Position numbers and translations under genes: made by a program
Part shown: piece by piece, positions 36,052-49,168 of the stretch
How the letters are laid out: every line of letters begins with the position of its first letter
Numbering within the stretch: position 1 is the first letter of the stretch
DNA from: Seriola aureovittata
Lineage: Eukaryota > Chordata > Actinopteri > Carangiformes > Carangidae
Length of the DNA: 64,000 nt
Direction of reading: 5' to 3'
Assembly (NCBI RefSeq): GCF_021018895.1
Contig: NC_079378.1
Location: forward strand, 12,301,001-12,365,000
Notes under the pieces: generated by a model
Seen by the model: the letters and a program-made list of their open reading frames with translations, nothing else
Told to the model about the DNA's origin: nothing
The model's database searches: none

Positions 36052-39000
36052 CTGCAGAAACAGACACAACAAGGATAAGTAATTCATCGACAAGGAAATC
36101 ATGTGTAAATGTATACATCATGTACACCTCTCCAAACATTACACAGGGTGTTGGCTGACTGAAGAACCCACCTCTCCACTTCATCTTGTCAATTTCCCTT
36201 CAGCAAAAATTTCCAAACCCCATCTTTATCTGATGTGTGTTGCTACTGTTGCTTATCCTTGTGGAAATTCAAGTTATAATCCTGAAATTTAGCCTTCAGA
36301 CACTTAGCAAAACTTTCAGTAACTGTTCTTTTTGCATTTGTGCAATGCCACAAAAACTACTAGGAATCCATCATTTTTTTATGTCTAAAATTGACTTAAA
36401 TTCTCATACTTTAGTTGAAATAATCCACATACAGTACACATCTAAATTGCACTGCTCAGAATATGACTAATTCAAACTACAAAACACTTAAATGAAGTTA
36501 TTTACAAACTGCACTCACCTGGCTTCAGAGTCTGAGTGTAGCCCAGGCCAACAAGGCTGGAGTTGTTCACCTTGGCCTGTGTAAGAACAAATAAAAAAAT
36601 GTTTTTAATCATACAGAGTACACTCATATTATTAGCAGATACATTTATAATGCCAATTCTGGGTATTGCCTGCTCCATGCCAAATGTCAACAAAAACGAA
36701 CCTGTGATTCATTTTGAACTCTGAAACCGATACTGTGATTTAAAAGTGCCGCCACTGAAGCAGTTTCACTTCAGAATGGCATGGCCATATTATTTACTCG
36801 TTAATAATAGTTGTTAGAATACATATAATTAACAAACAAAACAACCATTCACACTAATTGGCTCTGCTGCAAGTGGGATTTAAGAACTAATGTGACAGAT
36901 CAGACGACAAGACTAAATTAGCCTGGGCCTTTCTGTGGCAGAAAGACTACTCCCATTGGCCATTTTGGCTCGGAGGAGGCTGCTCTCAGATTCAACTCAG
37001 CGTGATGTGTTCACATGGACTTAAATCATCCTTCCAAGTTGGTCAGCTAGGTAAAGACTGTGACCCAGATATAAAAAAGGCAACATGACTAGTCGTATTG
37101 CATGTTAGTTTATATTGATGACACCAAGAATGTGTCTCTAAAACGAGAGAATAAGAAAATAATAACAGGAAGGAACTGGTTTCACTAGCTTCTGCACCAC
37201 ATGACACTTGAGTGAGCATTACACCACAGTGCCAGTTTGAGAGGCAGATTTTATAAACAGACTACATCACTACAATTACTACTTCAGGTTTAAAATACTA
37301 CTCACAGTGAAGGATGCATCAGGATCAATCTGATACTTGGCAGCAATGCCAAAGCGGGTGTTGCTGTTTCCAGCAGTCCAGGCCAGATTGACGGCGGTCT
37401 CCAGCTGGTCATTCACCTTCTGGTAGATGGAGCCACCAAACTCAGTGCCATCATTTCTGCGGAAAAACAGCAGATTGGACTATAAGTAAATGGTACCACT
37501 ACAAAAAAATGTTTCCCTACAGCTTATATTCTCCTCTCAACTTGGCAAATAACGGTTCGGTGTTTTGTACACTACGTTTACCATAATTGGTATTTTGCAC
37601 GCCTGTTAAAGACCTCCTCAGATGGGTGCACTGCCACTGATACAAAGCCTTCATTACACTTCATCTGACCTCACATCACTGCTTCAGCTGTAGACTGAAA
37701 CCGACAGGCTTGGCCAAGGACACAGCAGGAAAGACTAACATCGTGCCCTGTCCCTCCCTCTCCCTCTCTCTCTCACTGTCTGGCATTACCTCACTCTGCC
37801 GTTTCACTGAAGCCCTTTATGGCTGCCAACCATTCACTCCATCTCACTTGCAATATAGCAAATCCCATCACCTGGGTGTAAAAATAACTGCCAGGCACCT
37901 GGGTGAGCGGCAGACAGCCAAGCAGGCAACAAGTTAGTTGCCAGACAAGGAGAAGAAAACAGAGTTGGAAGGCCTCAGTCTAGTTAAGGTTAATTGTCTG
38001 GACTCGCTTTTTAGCCTGTGACTTGGGTTTAAGTACCACAGGACAGAAACACTAACTTAGTATCAGAATGTAACATTTTGTTTTAAAAATATAAATACAA
38101 AATGGACTGAGGTAGTGTCTAGGTGCTTATTCAGCAATGTTTCAATGATAATTATTTTCAATCACACACACCCCTACTAATTTTATTTTCTCTCACATGT
38201 GCAGCTTTAGAATTAAGCATCAGGGTAGCATCAGCATAGTATTCATTTTCTGCTACCTTAAATTTGAATTCAAATTAACTACACTGTGGTTACGGTATAT
38301 CAGCCTGTTCATAAACTTACACTATACAAAGATGAAGGGACACCATATTGGTTCAACTGTGCATTACTATGTGTAGAGGGATATATGCCAGCATATATAT
38401 TATTCATGTCAATCTTCTGCTTCATGTAGTCTTACACATTTGTATGGAGCTGGAACTCGTCAGTCTTGTATCCAACCGCAAAGTTGCTCTGGGTGATCCT
38501 GTTCCTGCCGGCCTCAAAGGTCATCTGGTAGCCAGCCAGCCAGCCCTCGTAGCCCACCACTGCTGCACCATGGATGGCTGTACCATTGATGTCATAGTGA
38601 ACGTCACAGCCAAGGTTGATGTGGTCACACTTGTAGCCTGTCTTGATCTTGCCGCTCTTCTTGCTAACAAGATATAAGATAGAGGGGACAGACTGTTAAT
38701 GTCTATTATTAGTGGTCTTTGCAATATGCCCTTTATTTCTTTCCCCATACAGCACCGTGACTGACATGCTTTCAGGACCCTGTAGCAGCCTTACATAACA
38801 AGCTGTTTAACCTTGTAGGTATAGGTTATTAAATTGGCAGCTGACATGTAACATTACTTTTAATAAAGTGGCCAAGAACCTTACATGTTTACTTGATAAA
38901 ATGTATTTATTTATTGAGTTAGCTAAATAGTATACAGTATCCTTCTTTTCTGCTTCAGGCTATGAAACCAACAGACATGAACCCATTCACACTTTCAGAA

Positions 39001-41142
39001 AAGAGAAAATGATCCAGGAAAGGTAAAATAACAACTGGACAGTACCAAAACGCTTTCTAATAAACTGCTGACTCAACCTGCTGTAAGAATAAAATATCAT
39101 TGTAAAGCTGAATTCTATTTTTAAATGTATTATTTGTACCTATTCACTGTAGCTGTAACGTGTGTTAATCGTCATTCCACTTAACTCTAGATTTCTTACT
39201 GAAATGATCTACATTTAAAGACTCTCATTCTGTGGTCCTTACCCGGTGTTTGGTGAGAAAGAGGAATCAAACGTCAACTTCAGCCCCTTAGCCAACTGTG
39301 GAAAAAGTAAGATAGATTTTACAACAAGGCAAATGGCACTACATCCACTACTTGGGTGACAGACCTTAGTGAATACAGAAAAGGGAACATATGCTGCTCC
39401 TCAGAGACTTTTTGCATGCTACAGGAAGTGGCTTAAGAAATTAGGTTTTAGTTAAGTTACCGACCTGGTCTTCAAGGGTGATCTCTGTTCCCAGGGTGTT
39501 GTCGGTGTTCCACTTCTCTGTGAAGGTGAGTCCATGTTCCGACCACTTGTACTTGGTCTCCAGGGATCCAGCAACCTTGCTGGTCTCAGTATTGGCAGAG
39601 CCTGTGCTGGTGAACTCCTGCAGATGATATGAATAGGTTTTCAGGGTCACATTATTATGTTATATTCATCTTATCCTTAAAGTCGTGTACCAAAATATAT
39701 TTGCATTAGGTTTTTACATAGGGTTTTATACAGTGATGTAGCCCTGTAAACCCTCCACAAAATGTGTCTGTGATCAACATCTAAAACGACTAATTAACTA
39801 GAATGGGCGCACACCTCCTGGCCAAACATTTTCTTCCTCAAGACCCAGATTACTGTGTTGCTCTGCACCAACATGTACAAAGTCACAGATCTCTACACCA
39901 TAAATATGTTAGATTTTTTACATCAAGATTCCTACATTATTTTCTGAGAAACTGATGAAAATGTTGACAAATACCCAATGTTAAGGACAGTGATACAAAT
40001 TTCTGGATTGCCCCTTTAATCTGATCTGCCTCGAAATTTAATCGGTTTTCCCCCAGCCCAAATGCCCCACCCCTCCAACCAAGCTATATGCAAATTGGTT
40101 CAGTACAGTTTGTGCAACACTGCTGACAAACAAACAAATAGACTTTGTAAATATAACCTTCTTGTCAGAGGTAACAAATCATGATGACAAGAAGGTCAGA
40201 AAACAGATTATCAAGAAATTCAATAGCTAGCTCTTGAACAAATTAATGACTAACTAGACTTTGGTGTTGAGCCAGTCTGGGATTTTCCCCTGAGCTATAT
40301 AACTAATAACAACTTTGAAAAGAAAAAATTTACAAGTTCAGGAAATCAATTTCGTCACAACAAAAAACAAAAAGCAAACATGGCAGCTTCAGTAAAACAA
40401 GGAGCAGGAGTTCACATGAAGTTTTACTTACACCCTTACCTTTATTATTACTATAAAAACTAAATTAAAACATAGTAATTCGAAGCCATAGTTTTAACAT
40501 AACATTTTCTTAAACTCATTTTAAAACCAAAGCAGCCAGCTAACAGTAGCCAATGTGTCCTGGCAATGTTTAGGAGATCAAATAACCTGCCTGTTGATAA
40601 TCAGCCAAGAGCCTCTTAAGCTATGATAGGACAGCTGCTGTCAGGGGTTGGCAGCTCTGATAATCTGATAATGACTAGCGACAACTTACCAGTCCATTCT
40701 CAGACTTTGTTTTCAAGTCCAGCTTTATGAGCCCGAAGCCTGAAACAGACAATATTTAATTAGAGATCAAAATGATGTCTGGATGACAACAAAAATATTA
40801 CCAAGTCAATGATAACCACTCAGCCCTCACATCAAATGCAACTTTAATGCCAATACTCATTACCATGTGTACCAAAACTTTCTATTAATACACATTTAAA
40901 GATAGTTCACAACTCTTTAAATCAAGTCATTGATTGGTGTCTGAGAAATATCCATTTATCAGCCTCCAGAGCGTTTTTAAAGTTATTTAAATGCCACTGA
41001 CTGAAAGTGTGTATTGATTTTATGTAGATTCAGTTAGATATGTAGATTCAGTTAGATATCAGTTTTTATATATATATATATATACGACCTCGTAGTCTCA
41101 AGCACTGAACGTCTAGTTGTTTTGTTCCTTTTTCAGAAAAAA

Positions 41143-41178
<36 letters not shown>

Positions 41179-42605
41179 CAGCTCGGAGGCTGGCTGGAGC
41201 CTAAAACCCCATTCATGGCCCTTCTCAGAATTCAGAATCACATCCAACTGACTGACCCAACCATACCTCACATGATATGATTCCTCACTCATCCCAGCTT
41301 CCCCTTCACTAAACCCTCTAATGATTCACCCATTACTGTCCAACTTTCATCCAAAGCTGCTGTTCCCACCCTACAAAATGGTCACCAGCTGCACAACTAT
41401 TCAACTGCTTTCAATTTTGAGGCTTTTCTGTGAAGGTGATAGACTCAAAATGTTCTGTATGATCACTCCCTAAGCCTGCAGTAAAAACCCACAGTAATCA
41501 ATTACAGTCACTGCCAAACTTACTGAGGTTCAGGCGTCATGGTACATATGAATCAGGCTGCTCCAATAACTGGGAATTCGCTAGATATTAAGTGGACATT
41601 ATTCAGAAACCCTTGGAGCCACACAGCTGTGGGTATACACAAAACACACTCTGAGGACATGCACTCTGACTGCCAGTTCTGTACTCCACCTCCACATGTG
41701 TTCAGCTAAGGGTTGGCTATAGATGGTACAGTAACTGGTTTTAATTGATTTCATTTGGCATTCTGGTCAACATTGCTTTGCATGTAGGGGCTTGATTTTA
41801 ACGCTCCCTGAGAGGAAGTGTCGCACTGAATTTTACAAGAAATCTCACAGCACAACATAGCAACACGGTGCTGGTCTTCCAGAGTAAAGAATGATAAATC
41901 ATTAAATATTTCTTCCTGTGGCAGGGGGTATAAAAATGCTTAACCTAAAAAACAATTCCACCAAAATACACCAAAACATCAACTGAACACGCTAATATGT
42001 AATGAAGAGTCTCACGTCTTATTTTAAAAATGCCCTGAGTTAGACACCCATTAGCACTAACAAGGTAATACCCCAAGTCAGCTGGTAGAGGCTGTGAAAA
42101 CAGTTGTAATATGATTTCTGTGGCTCTGGAGGAGCTTTGCAAAGTCTTTATTGCTGTTTTACAATTAAACAAAGGCACATGTGTACACACAACATGGTGC
42201 GCTCTAATTGTGAGCAAATGGCTTCGACTCCATTCACTTTTGTTTCTCAAATTGATCTCTATTTAAGTTTCTGAAACTGAAAGTGCTTCATAACACATTT
42301 ACTTTATACTGTACAACTGATTTCTGTTCTCTGAAAATGTATTGTGCTGTACCAAAGGTCATGTCTCCATTTACACCAGATAATTTAGTAAAATATTTTG
42401 CATCTCAGAAACACCTTCATGAAGCAAGTGTTACCGTAAGCTGCCCATCATGGCAGTGTTTAACTGTGATTCAAACATTTTTCTTCTAAATCAAAGTGCT
42501 GTAGAAGTTGATCAAATAAGTGACGATGAATGGCTTACCATATCCCTTGGTAAAAACATCCCTGGCAGACTTTCCAAGGTCAACGTAGGTGGGAGGTACA
42601 GCCAT
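35960..42605 (-). CDS. vdac1: VDAC1, mitochondrial outer-membrane voltage-dependent anion channel (8 coding exons)
   Basis: Join of 42539-42605, 40690-40739, 39465-39617, 39243-39295, 38436-38663, 37306-37456, 36519-36576 and 35960-36051: 852 nt, 283 residues plus TAG, exactly the length of vertebrate VDAC1. VDAC1 is a 19-strand beta-barrel pore passing ATP/ADP and other metabolites across the outer mitochondrial membrane; it binds hexokinase and Bcl-2 family proteins (family knowledge). Seen here: N-terminal helix [20 protein letters not shown], membrane-facing E73 in TFTEKWN, GLK at 94-96, and the eukaryotic porin signature from [17 protein letters not shown] across the exon 7/8 junction. 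The end [13 protein letters not shown] and start MAVPPTY match VDAC1 rather than VDAC2 or VDAC3. Oddities: C127 is kept, residue 232 is Ser rather than Cys, and there is a Cys at 120 (GYKCDH). One donor is unusual (GTCGGT after exon 39465-39617). The ATG context is ATAATGGC. Confidence 0.97.
36519..36576 (-). CDS. vdac1: vdac1 exon 8 (residues 235-254)
   Basis: 58 nt, acceptor ACACAG|GCC, donor CCAG|GTGAGT. It encodes [19 protein letters not shown], the end of the porin signature. Confidence 0.96.
37306..37456 (-). CDS. vdac1: vdac1 exon 7 (residues 184-234)
   Basis: 151 nt, acceptor CCGCAG|AAAT, donor TCACT|GTGAGT. It encodes [40 protein letters not shown] and PDASFT, the start of the porin signature. 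Confidence 0.96.
38436..38663 (-). CDS. vdac1: vdac1 exon 6 (residues 108-184)
   Basis: 228 nt, acceptor TTGTTAG|CAAG, donor AATGT|GTAAGA. It encodes the middle barrel strands with [16 protein letters not shown] and [16 protein letters not shown]. Cys at 120 and 127 are both in this exon. Confidence 0.96.
39243..39295 (-). CDS. vdac1: vdac1 exon 5 (residues 91-107)
   Basis: 53 nt, acceptor CCACAG|TTG, donor CCGG|GTAAGG. It encodes [17 protein letters not shown] with the conserved GLK motif. Confidence 0.95.
39465..39617 (-). CDS. vdac1: vdac1 exon 4 (residues 40-90)
   Basis: 153 nt, phase 0 at both ends; acceptor CTGCAG|GAG, donor CAG|GTCGGTAAC. It holds E73 and [11 protein letters not shown]. 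The donor is weak (C at +3, G at +4, G at +5). A GTAACT lies 4 nt further on but would shift the frame, so the first GT is taken; the next exon then continues DQ|LAKG as in other VDACs. Confidence 0.93.
40690..40739 (-). CDS. vdac1: vdac1 exon 3 (residues 23-39)
   Basis: 50 nt, acceptor TTTCAG|GC, donor CTG|GTAAGT. It encodes [17 protein letters not shown], the hinge and first beta strand. Confidence 0.95.
41020..41177. repeat. (TA)n / (AT)n pair beside a short tandem duplication, vdac1 intron
   Basis: ATGTAGATTCAGTTAGATAT is duplicated in tandem at about 41020-41060, followed by TA runs at 41067-41084 and 41143-41177. All inside the intron between coding exons 1 and 2. Confidence 0.9.
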
Positions 42606-42608
42606 TAT
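42539..42608 (-). CDS. vdac1: vdac1 exon 2 (start codon, residues 1-22)
   Basis: Acceptor TTTGCAG|ATA, then ATG at 42605 after only three UTR bases; donor TATG|GTAAGC. It encodes the N-terminal amphipathic helix that sits inside the barrel and contributes to gating. Confidence 0.95.
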
Positions 42609-45014
42609 CTGCAAAGCACAAGTTGACGATTAAAGGCTGAAACTAAGAAAAAGGCAGAAAACGAAAAAAAAAAAAGAATACAGCCATCACTGCTATCCTC
42701 CCTCTGTGTCACAGCTTTAGGATAGTCAGGGCTCACAGTAACACAGTAACAGTGGACTGACAGATCAGATGTGATGTGCTTGGGCAGAGAGCAGTGCTGT
42801 TGAAAGGGGAAGGCAAAAGCATTTAGAGGTCATTGATGGATAGGAAAAGTACAAATCTGATGAAGTTATTGGCTTGTATGAGCTACACACAGGAACACAG
42901 TGACTCACACTTGAGCGTGCACATTCCTTCAAACTTGCATTCCTAACAGTACAGAGGCTGGCTTGTATACAGGCCTCATATTTGCAAATAGCCCTTCTTT
43001 CCAGATAAAGAGCTTAAAAATATGACATTATATTACTCATGTGTCCATCCTGTTTTTAATTATTTTACATTTTTGAGAAAGTAAAGGATATCTTTGACAC
43101 TATAATCATTTTCCTAAATCAAATTTGACATTTCGAAGTGGAAGAAGCCAAGTGTAGAGAGGACAATGAGGGTCACAGACTGAAGCACAAAGCAGACACT
43201 TTGCCAACCCCCTGGACTGGCTGTTCTCATATATGTATGCACCTCTTTGTCCTTCATTTTTGTGAACAGCCTGTTGTGCAAGACACATCTATTTCAGCAT
43301 TAGAATAAATGTAAATTCCATTTTTCGCAACAGTTATCAAGGTACAGTAGTTACGCAGGCCTATTGATAACATACATGTTCATATTGATAGAAGATAGAA
43401 CAGGAATGTGAGCAGGTTATCAGGTGAATAGCAAGCTTAGGGTGTACAATTTCCCAATTAACATTTCCCAAGAGTTATGACTATTCTCCAGTATTGCAAT
43501 ACATGTCCCTGTATGATTGAAAATAAGAGTTAAGAACAAAAACAATACACCTCAACTCAATAATATTGGAAAATCTTTTTTAAAAAAACAACAACATTCT
43601 ATTAAAATAACTGCAAACAGCAGATGCCTAGCTAAGGGTTGCTCTACTTCAATGACTAATCACCAATATTATATCAAACAGTATTTCCTTCAGTGCACTC
43701 CTTTTTCCACATTCCTGTCCAGTTCTTTCCTTCAAGCCCATCAGTCAGGTTTATGATCAATCACACCTTTTATCAATAATACCATTCTTTAACAGCAGTT
43801 ATAACATGATCGGCACCTCTCCTTCATTATATCCCCATGAAGTCTCTCTTTCTTTATCTTTGTCTGGGCCAAACATGTACCACTGCACCAACCGTTTTCT
43901 TTTGAAATTTTAAATGTCTGAAATAGTGCAATATCAGCTCTGGCACTACAAATATATGCCTATCCTTGCATGTTCTAAGGTCCAGTTCCAGCTCTACCCT
44001 AAACCTAATCAGTCAGGATACCCCTGCCTCCAAACAGCAGTCTGGACCCGGTCATCATGGATATCCTATAGTCATAAGGAAGCACTTAGACAGGATGTGG
44101 ACAAATGTCACGTATATGCAGTGCCTGTTGACACACACAAATAGCTTGACCACTAAGCCATTCACCGCGTGCTTACACGCACGCACAGTCTGCCAACACA
44201 CCCCACTGCGCCTGAGTAGTTTTATGGCTTTCACACATAGATACAGGCTGAAAGGTCAGAGGCCGTAGAGCCTGTAATGTCCTGTCACTGAGGAATCCGA
44301 GGAAAACTCTACGTCTTTAAATACACCAAATGACTTTGAAAGGATGCATCAACCCCACAGCATGATGGAGACCTTGAATGAAATCTTGCACTTGACCTAG
44401 CATCGAAGTTTGGGATATATCACTGTCCTTCAGCACCACCTCAGTTGTAGTCCAATTCAGGAAGATTCAGTTGTGAGACAGACCTACAATGACTGAAAAA
44501 TCTAGTCTCCCTCGAGAGTGAATACAGCAGTGGTCCCTTGACTCAGACAAAGTGGTTATGACCGCAGTAAAGGCAGCATCCCTCTGCCCTCGCCTGCTAA
44601 CAGATTAGCAATAGCTAGCTATCAAGGTGGACGGTGGGCAAGTGTATCCTAACGTAATGACATGTTAAAAGGCAGGGAGCCCACAACGTTTCAAGGGGGT
44701 AAAAATGTAAATTACCGAAGCGTCTTTGTTGCTTGCAACCTGAATAACTGCTGACCACCGTCCACCACACTGTCAAATGACCGCACCGCAAGACATTAGC
44801 CAACAAGCTAACTGCATTTGGTTTGTAGAAGCGGCGGGCCTAGCATCACTGCTGCACGTCGAGCTGCATCCAGCTCCAGTTAAAAAAATCGATGGATGAA
44901 ACGGACAGCTACGAGCTGCGGAGTTCAGAATCCGCCGACCGATGTCAACGACAGAGGAGTGCAGTAAGGAACAAGTCAGCTGTGTTGTATTTCAGTATTA
45001 GATGCAAAGCTTAC
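42609..45014 (-). other. vdac1: vdac1 intron 1
   Basis: 2.4 kb between the probable non-coding exon and the start-codon exon; an A12 run at 42665-42676 and no recognised mobile element. Confidence 0.55.
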
Positions 45015-45130
45015 CTCTGTGTGTTCCAGTCCCGACCGAGAAGGAAGGAGCTTGTCAACCGCACAAAGGGAGGAGAGAAGGAGGAGGTGGTGCGGCGTCG
45101 CGTACGTTACAAGTCACGCAGCAGCAGCAA
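45015..45130 (-). other. vdac1: Probable vdac1 non-coding exon 1 and CpG-rich promoter
   Basis: Minus strand: a GC/CpG-rich stretch (GGCGTCGCGTACG on plus) leads into a pyrimidine-rich segment and ends ACACAGAG|GTAAGC, a strong donor at 45014/45015. Coding begins three bases into exon 2, so a separate 5' UTR exon is required; vertebrate VDAC1 genes have one. The 5' limit is a guess; no TATA box was seen. Confidence 0.6.
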
Positions 45131-45689
45131 CTGGTCATCGCCAAAGACACAACATTTGCTCAAACAACAAGATTGTTAACACCCTACGTGTCTAACTTAT
45201 CTTACACTTCCACATCACGTCCTTTCAGAGGGAAATATTTTACTTTTTACTCTCTGCAGATGATGTAGTTACCAGCTACTTTCCAGATTTATGTAAAAAT
45301 TTAAATGCAGGGCATTTATTAGAACCAGATTTGTCTTTAAATACATTTTTTGCTTAAGAACTGCCTTCACCACTGCATTACTTTGTATCAACAATTTGAT
45401 TGAATTTCAGGCCAGTTAAGGAGCTCTAGAAAAAAATTAAAAGGTTGTGGTCTGCAAGGCTGAAAAGAAAGAATAGATTGTTTAGGTCAGAGGAAAAATA
45501 TATCAACAGTCTGCTGTTTTCTCACAGGCTCATTGTTTCTTCAGCATGTATGTTTCCACAGCTGGCCAAATACTTTCTGATGTAGCCTAACTTATGAAGA
45601 GGCTTCAAATTTGATACAGTTTAGCAGCGGTTTACAGCCCAGCAAAGCAAACCACTGCAGAAACATAAAAAAACGCAGGCAACATATAG

Positions 45690-45850
45690 CTATAAAAATG
45701 AATACATTTACATTTCAGTAGTCCACATGTACATTTACATTTAGGCTACTCATTTGGCTTTTATCCAAAGCGACTTACAAGTGAAGGATAACACTAAAAC
45801 TTAATACTATAGTATAAGACTATACAAAATACTGTATCAATTGGGCAACA
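45690..45850 (+). mobile_element. Teleost interspersed repeat (TTATCCAAAGCGACTTACAA family), copy 2
   Basis: ACATTTACATTTAGGCTACT, CATTTGGCTTTTATCCAAAG, CGACTTACAAGTGAAGGA: same motif and orientation as 23038, with a 7-base gap where copy 1 has CAGATGTT. Confidence 0.7.
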
Positions 45851-46287
45851 GTAATGAGAACAGTTATTCTATTTTCCAGCCCTTCACTGTCACCCCGCCA
45901 CAAGTCATTACACGCGAAAACGGAAATGGTAAGACGTGAACCCTCTTCCTTTGAACTACACTCTCTGGTATGGGCTGAGTATTGCCTTGACGCAGGCGCA
46001 GTTCGCACCCGCTGCACGCAACTCCCGCAGCATCATTGAAAAAAAAGTCCCGTTAACAGCTGACTTGAGATCAGCATTTTGCACCTTCACCGCAAATCTC
46101 ATCCCATCATGCAGTTCATTCAAACTGTTCCGGGACAGGGGAGATACTTCAGCATCTGTGATGTTACATCACATCTGAGAACAGGAGAGGATGTTGACCT
46201 CTACTGTTGAAATTGCAATGAAATTCACAACCTGCGACTAAAACGCAGCTTCCTCTACGTTTTTACATTTCAGATACAAATAATGTA

Positions 46288-46326
<39 letters not shown>

Positions 46327-49160
46327 ATATATATTCACACATATAATTTAAATTTAAATTGAATTTAGTTTATTCACAGAACACATTTAAAACAACCAAA
46401 ATTTCCAAATTGCTGTACAATAGAATAACATAAAGAGAAATAAAATAGCATAGCATGGTAAATAAAAATAAGGTGAAATAAAATCTTTAAAAATTAGAAA
46501 AAAAGAAAATATAAAATGCTTTAGTTCTGATATGTTAATTACACTTTGCTGAACGTACTGTTTTGGCTCAAGCAAAAGGTCTGAATTTCTTCAATCTTCC
46601 TGTTGTATACTTAGAATATGAAGGTTACAAATGCATTAAAGTAAATATTTCCCCATATGTAACCATGGAGAAAATGTTTGCAACCCAGATTTGCAGTGAC
46701 TAATTGTCATGAGGTGAACTAAACCAAAGTGTGATTCCATCAGAATGACATTTTCATCATCCTGTCAAATTACCCCGCTGTGAGTTTCTAACTGACATCA
46801 GTACAGAACTATCTGATTTAAGGTGAGTAGTTTTGTCACATATAAAACAGTATCTAAACTAACCTTGTCTTACCTTAGCTTCCTGGTTGTGGATGCAGAG
46901 CTGGGCTGTGAAATCTTTTGCAGTTTTGCTTAACTTTGTGTGCAGAATTCTGCAAAAACACAGCAGTGTGGTTGAGTTTTGGGATTGCTGCCAAAACCAT
47001 AAGGTGCTTCCTTTGCAACCAGTATAGCCTGCAGCAAAAAAGTTCACAGTGAGACACTTCTTACCAAACCCCATTCACATAAATAATTTCATTTTTAATA
47101 ATATTGTTTGCTTCTTATTTGATTTGCTCGCTTCTGATATACTTTTTTTTTTTTGTCACTTTACATGAATTTTTTTAGATGCCAGCCATATTTCTTTTCA
47201 TTATACACCAAAATCTAAATGACATGAAATGAAACTTCCTCTACCTGATACATCACTGAAATCCCCTGATATGAAAACAACTTTTATCAGTGGATCAGGA
47301 AATTAAGCCATCAACCAAACACTTCAGCTTCATGAGTATCTTCCTGTTCAGTTAAAAGTTTAGATTTTGAGACAGAGTAAAAAGTCATCGCAATATCTTT
47401 TCAACTGAACATGTGTAGCTAGCTCAAAGAAGGGAGCCTGCAGTGACTGAGCTTCTGCTTGTGTTATTAGAGTGGCTGGTTATAAAAGAAATAGTCGTTG
47501 TAGCCACTAGATGTCAGTGTTTGTAACAATCTAAATAAAGTCACTAGTGTCAGTGAATTCTGGGTATTTCAGAGAAACGGAATACACTGTGGCTCAGCAG
47601 CAGACTCTCTCTGTCTGTTTTAAGAATCCACTTTCAATTCAATCTGTTATCCACAGTGTAAATATAAAGAATTTCAGTAACATGTTCAATGTGATACTTT
47701 ACTTTTAATTTCTTTGCATCAATTTGTTGGTTAAAACAGATTTGAAAATCTTAAAAATATGTTATTTTAAAAATACAATCAAAACTGCATTTAAAAACGA
47801 TGTTTAACAGATACATATTTTAAATTTGTTTATTTTTTTATAGATTTATTTATAAAAATGGTTTCAATTTAATTTTTCCACACAAAATGTATGCAAGCTG
47901 AATATAAAATTATTATCCCTATTATTTTCCCTATTTGTATACAACTGGTGTCATCACTGACTAAACGTTTTCTTCACAACAAACACACTTTGAACAAGGT
48001 ATTCAAAGTTTTCACTCAAGTTCTACATTTCATTACTTTTTACTTTATTTGAATGTTTAAACTTGAAGTAATTTATTTAATTAAAAAACTTGAAGCTGGA
48101 AGCAAATATTCTGCTGTCAAAGAACCTGCATTTACTTGATTCTTTATGGGAAAGGATTAACATGCAAAACATTTAGTTTATAAGATTAACTTAGCCAGAG
48201 AGAAAACACATTTTATCACTTGCCAGGAGGACTTTATATTGAACACATATTTTTTTTTAAAGTATATTGAATATTAAATACGGATTAGTGTATTTCTCAA
48301 CAAAATGTTGAATATGTAACTTTTACCTGAGACAAGCTGCAGATTGACTTATCTGCTTTTTGAGACTGTTACCTGGCTCAGTCTTCAAATAATGCTGGAT
48401 GGCTTTACTGTGAACTTTTTAAAGTTGTTTTTATTAGTTTTTGACACATTTTGATGCAATGTCAAACATTTTGATGAATTTAATGCTTTCAAGATCTACT
48501 GAAGGCAGCAATGGTGGGAAAGCGAGATTAATAACATTAATTGAAGTCACTAATTGCAAACAGGATGGCTCATAAATAAAATGAGCTGTCTCATGACAGA
48601 CGAGAAGAGATCCTTTACTCATTCACCAACACCCACAGCTTGTTGTCATTAAACATAACATATTTAATTTATTTCTTGATGTGTATTTAGAAGTTTCCAT
48701 CTCTGTTTTGTGTTCTTGCATCACTGAATCTCAAGTAACATTTAATCAACAGCTAGTAACATGTCTGTCGCCTGTCGGTCGCCTTCAGAGGCAGCCAAAA
48801 TTCATTTCTAGATTATCCTCCAGTCATATCTGGATGCTCTGCTTTCATCCCAGAAGCTTCAAAGCCAACGCTACGCTCACTTCAAACAGCCGTCACCGAA
48901 TGCCAATCAAATCCCGCTCCAGAAGACAACAAACACTACAGAAAAAGTTAATCAACCCGGGCCAAGCAGCACCAAAGTAAATAAAATAAATTGTAAACAG
49001 ATGCCATGATTTGCAACATATGGATAAATAAGGCAGTATGTCATATTTCTTTTCTTTTTTTTTTTTTTAATTCAGTGGTTCACACAGGGTCCAAACTCCT
49101 CTACTTCTTCCATTTCCCTCCATTCCAACCCTCCATCCATCCATCCCAAACCCTCTCTTA
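45851..49160. other. Intergenic, no gene recognised
   Basis: AT-rich. 46340-46500 resembles AT-rich LINE 3' ends but is not diagnostic. Confidence 0.5.
46292..46326. repeat. (GT)n microsatellite
   Basis: About 17 GT units, followed by CATATATA. Confidence 0.97.
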
Positions 49161-49168
49161 TGTGTCAA

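Noticed and set aside
48681..48980. 99-codon plus frame upstream of the CRE/TATA signal
   Set aside because: No splice support and no domain; lies upstream, not downstream, of the promoter-like elements.
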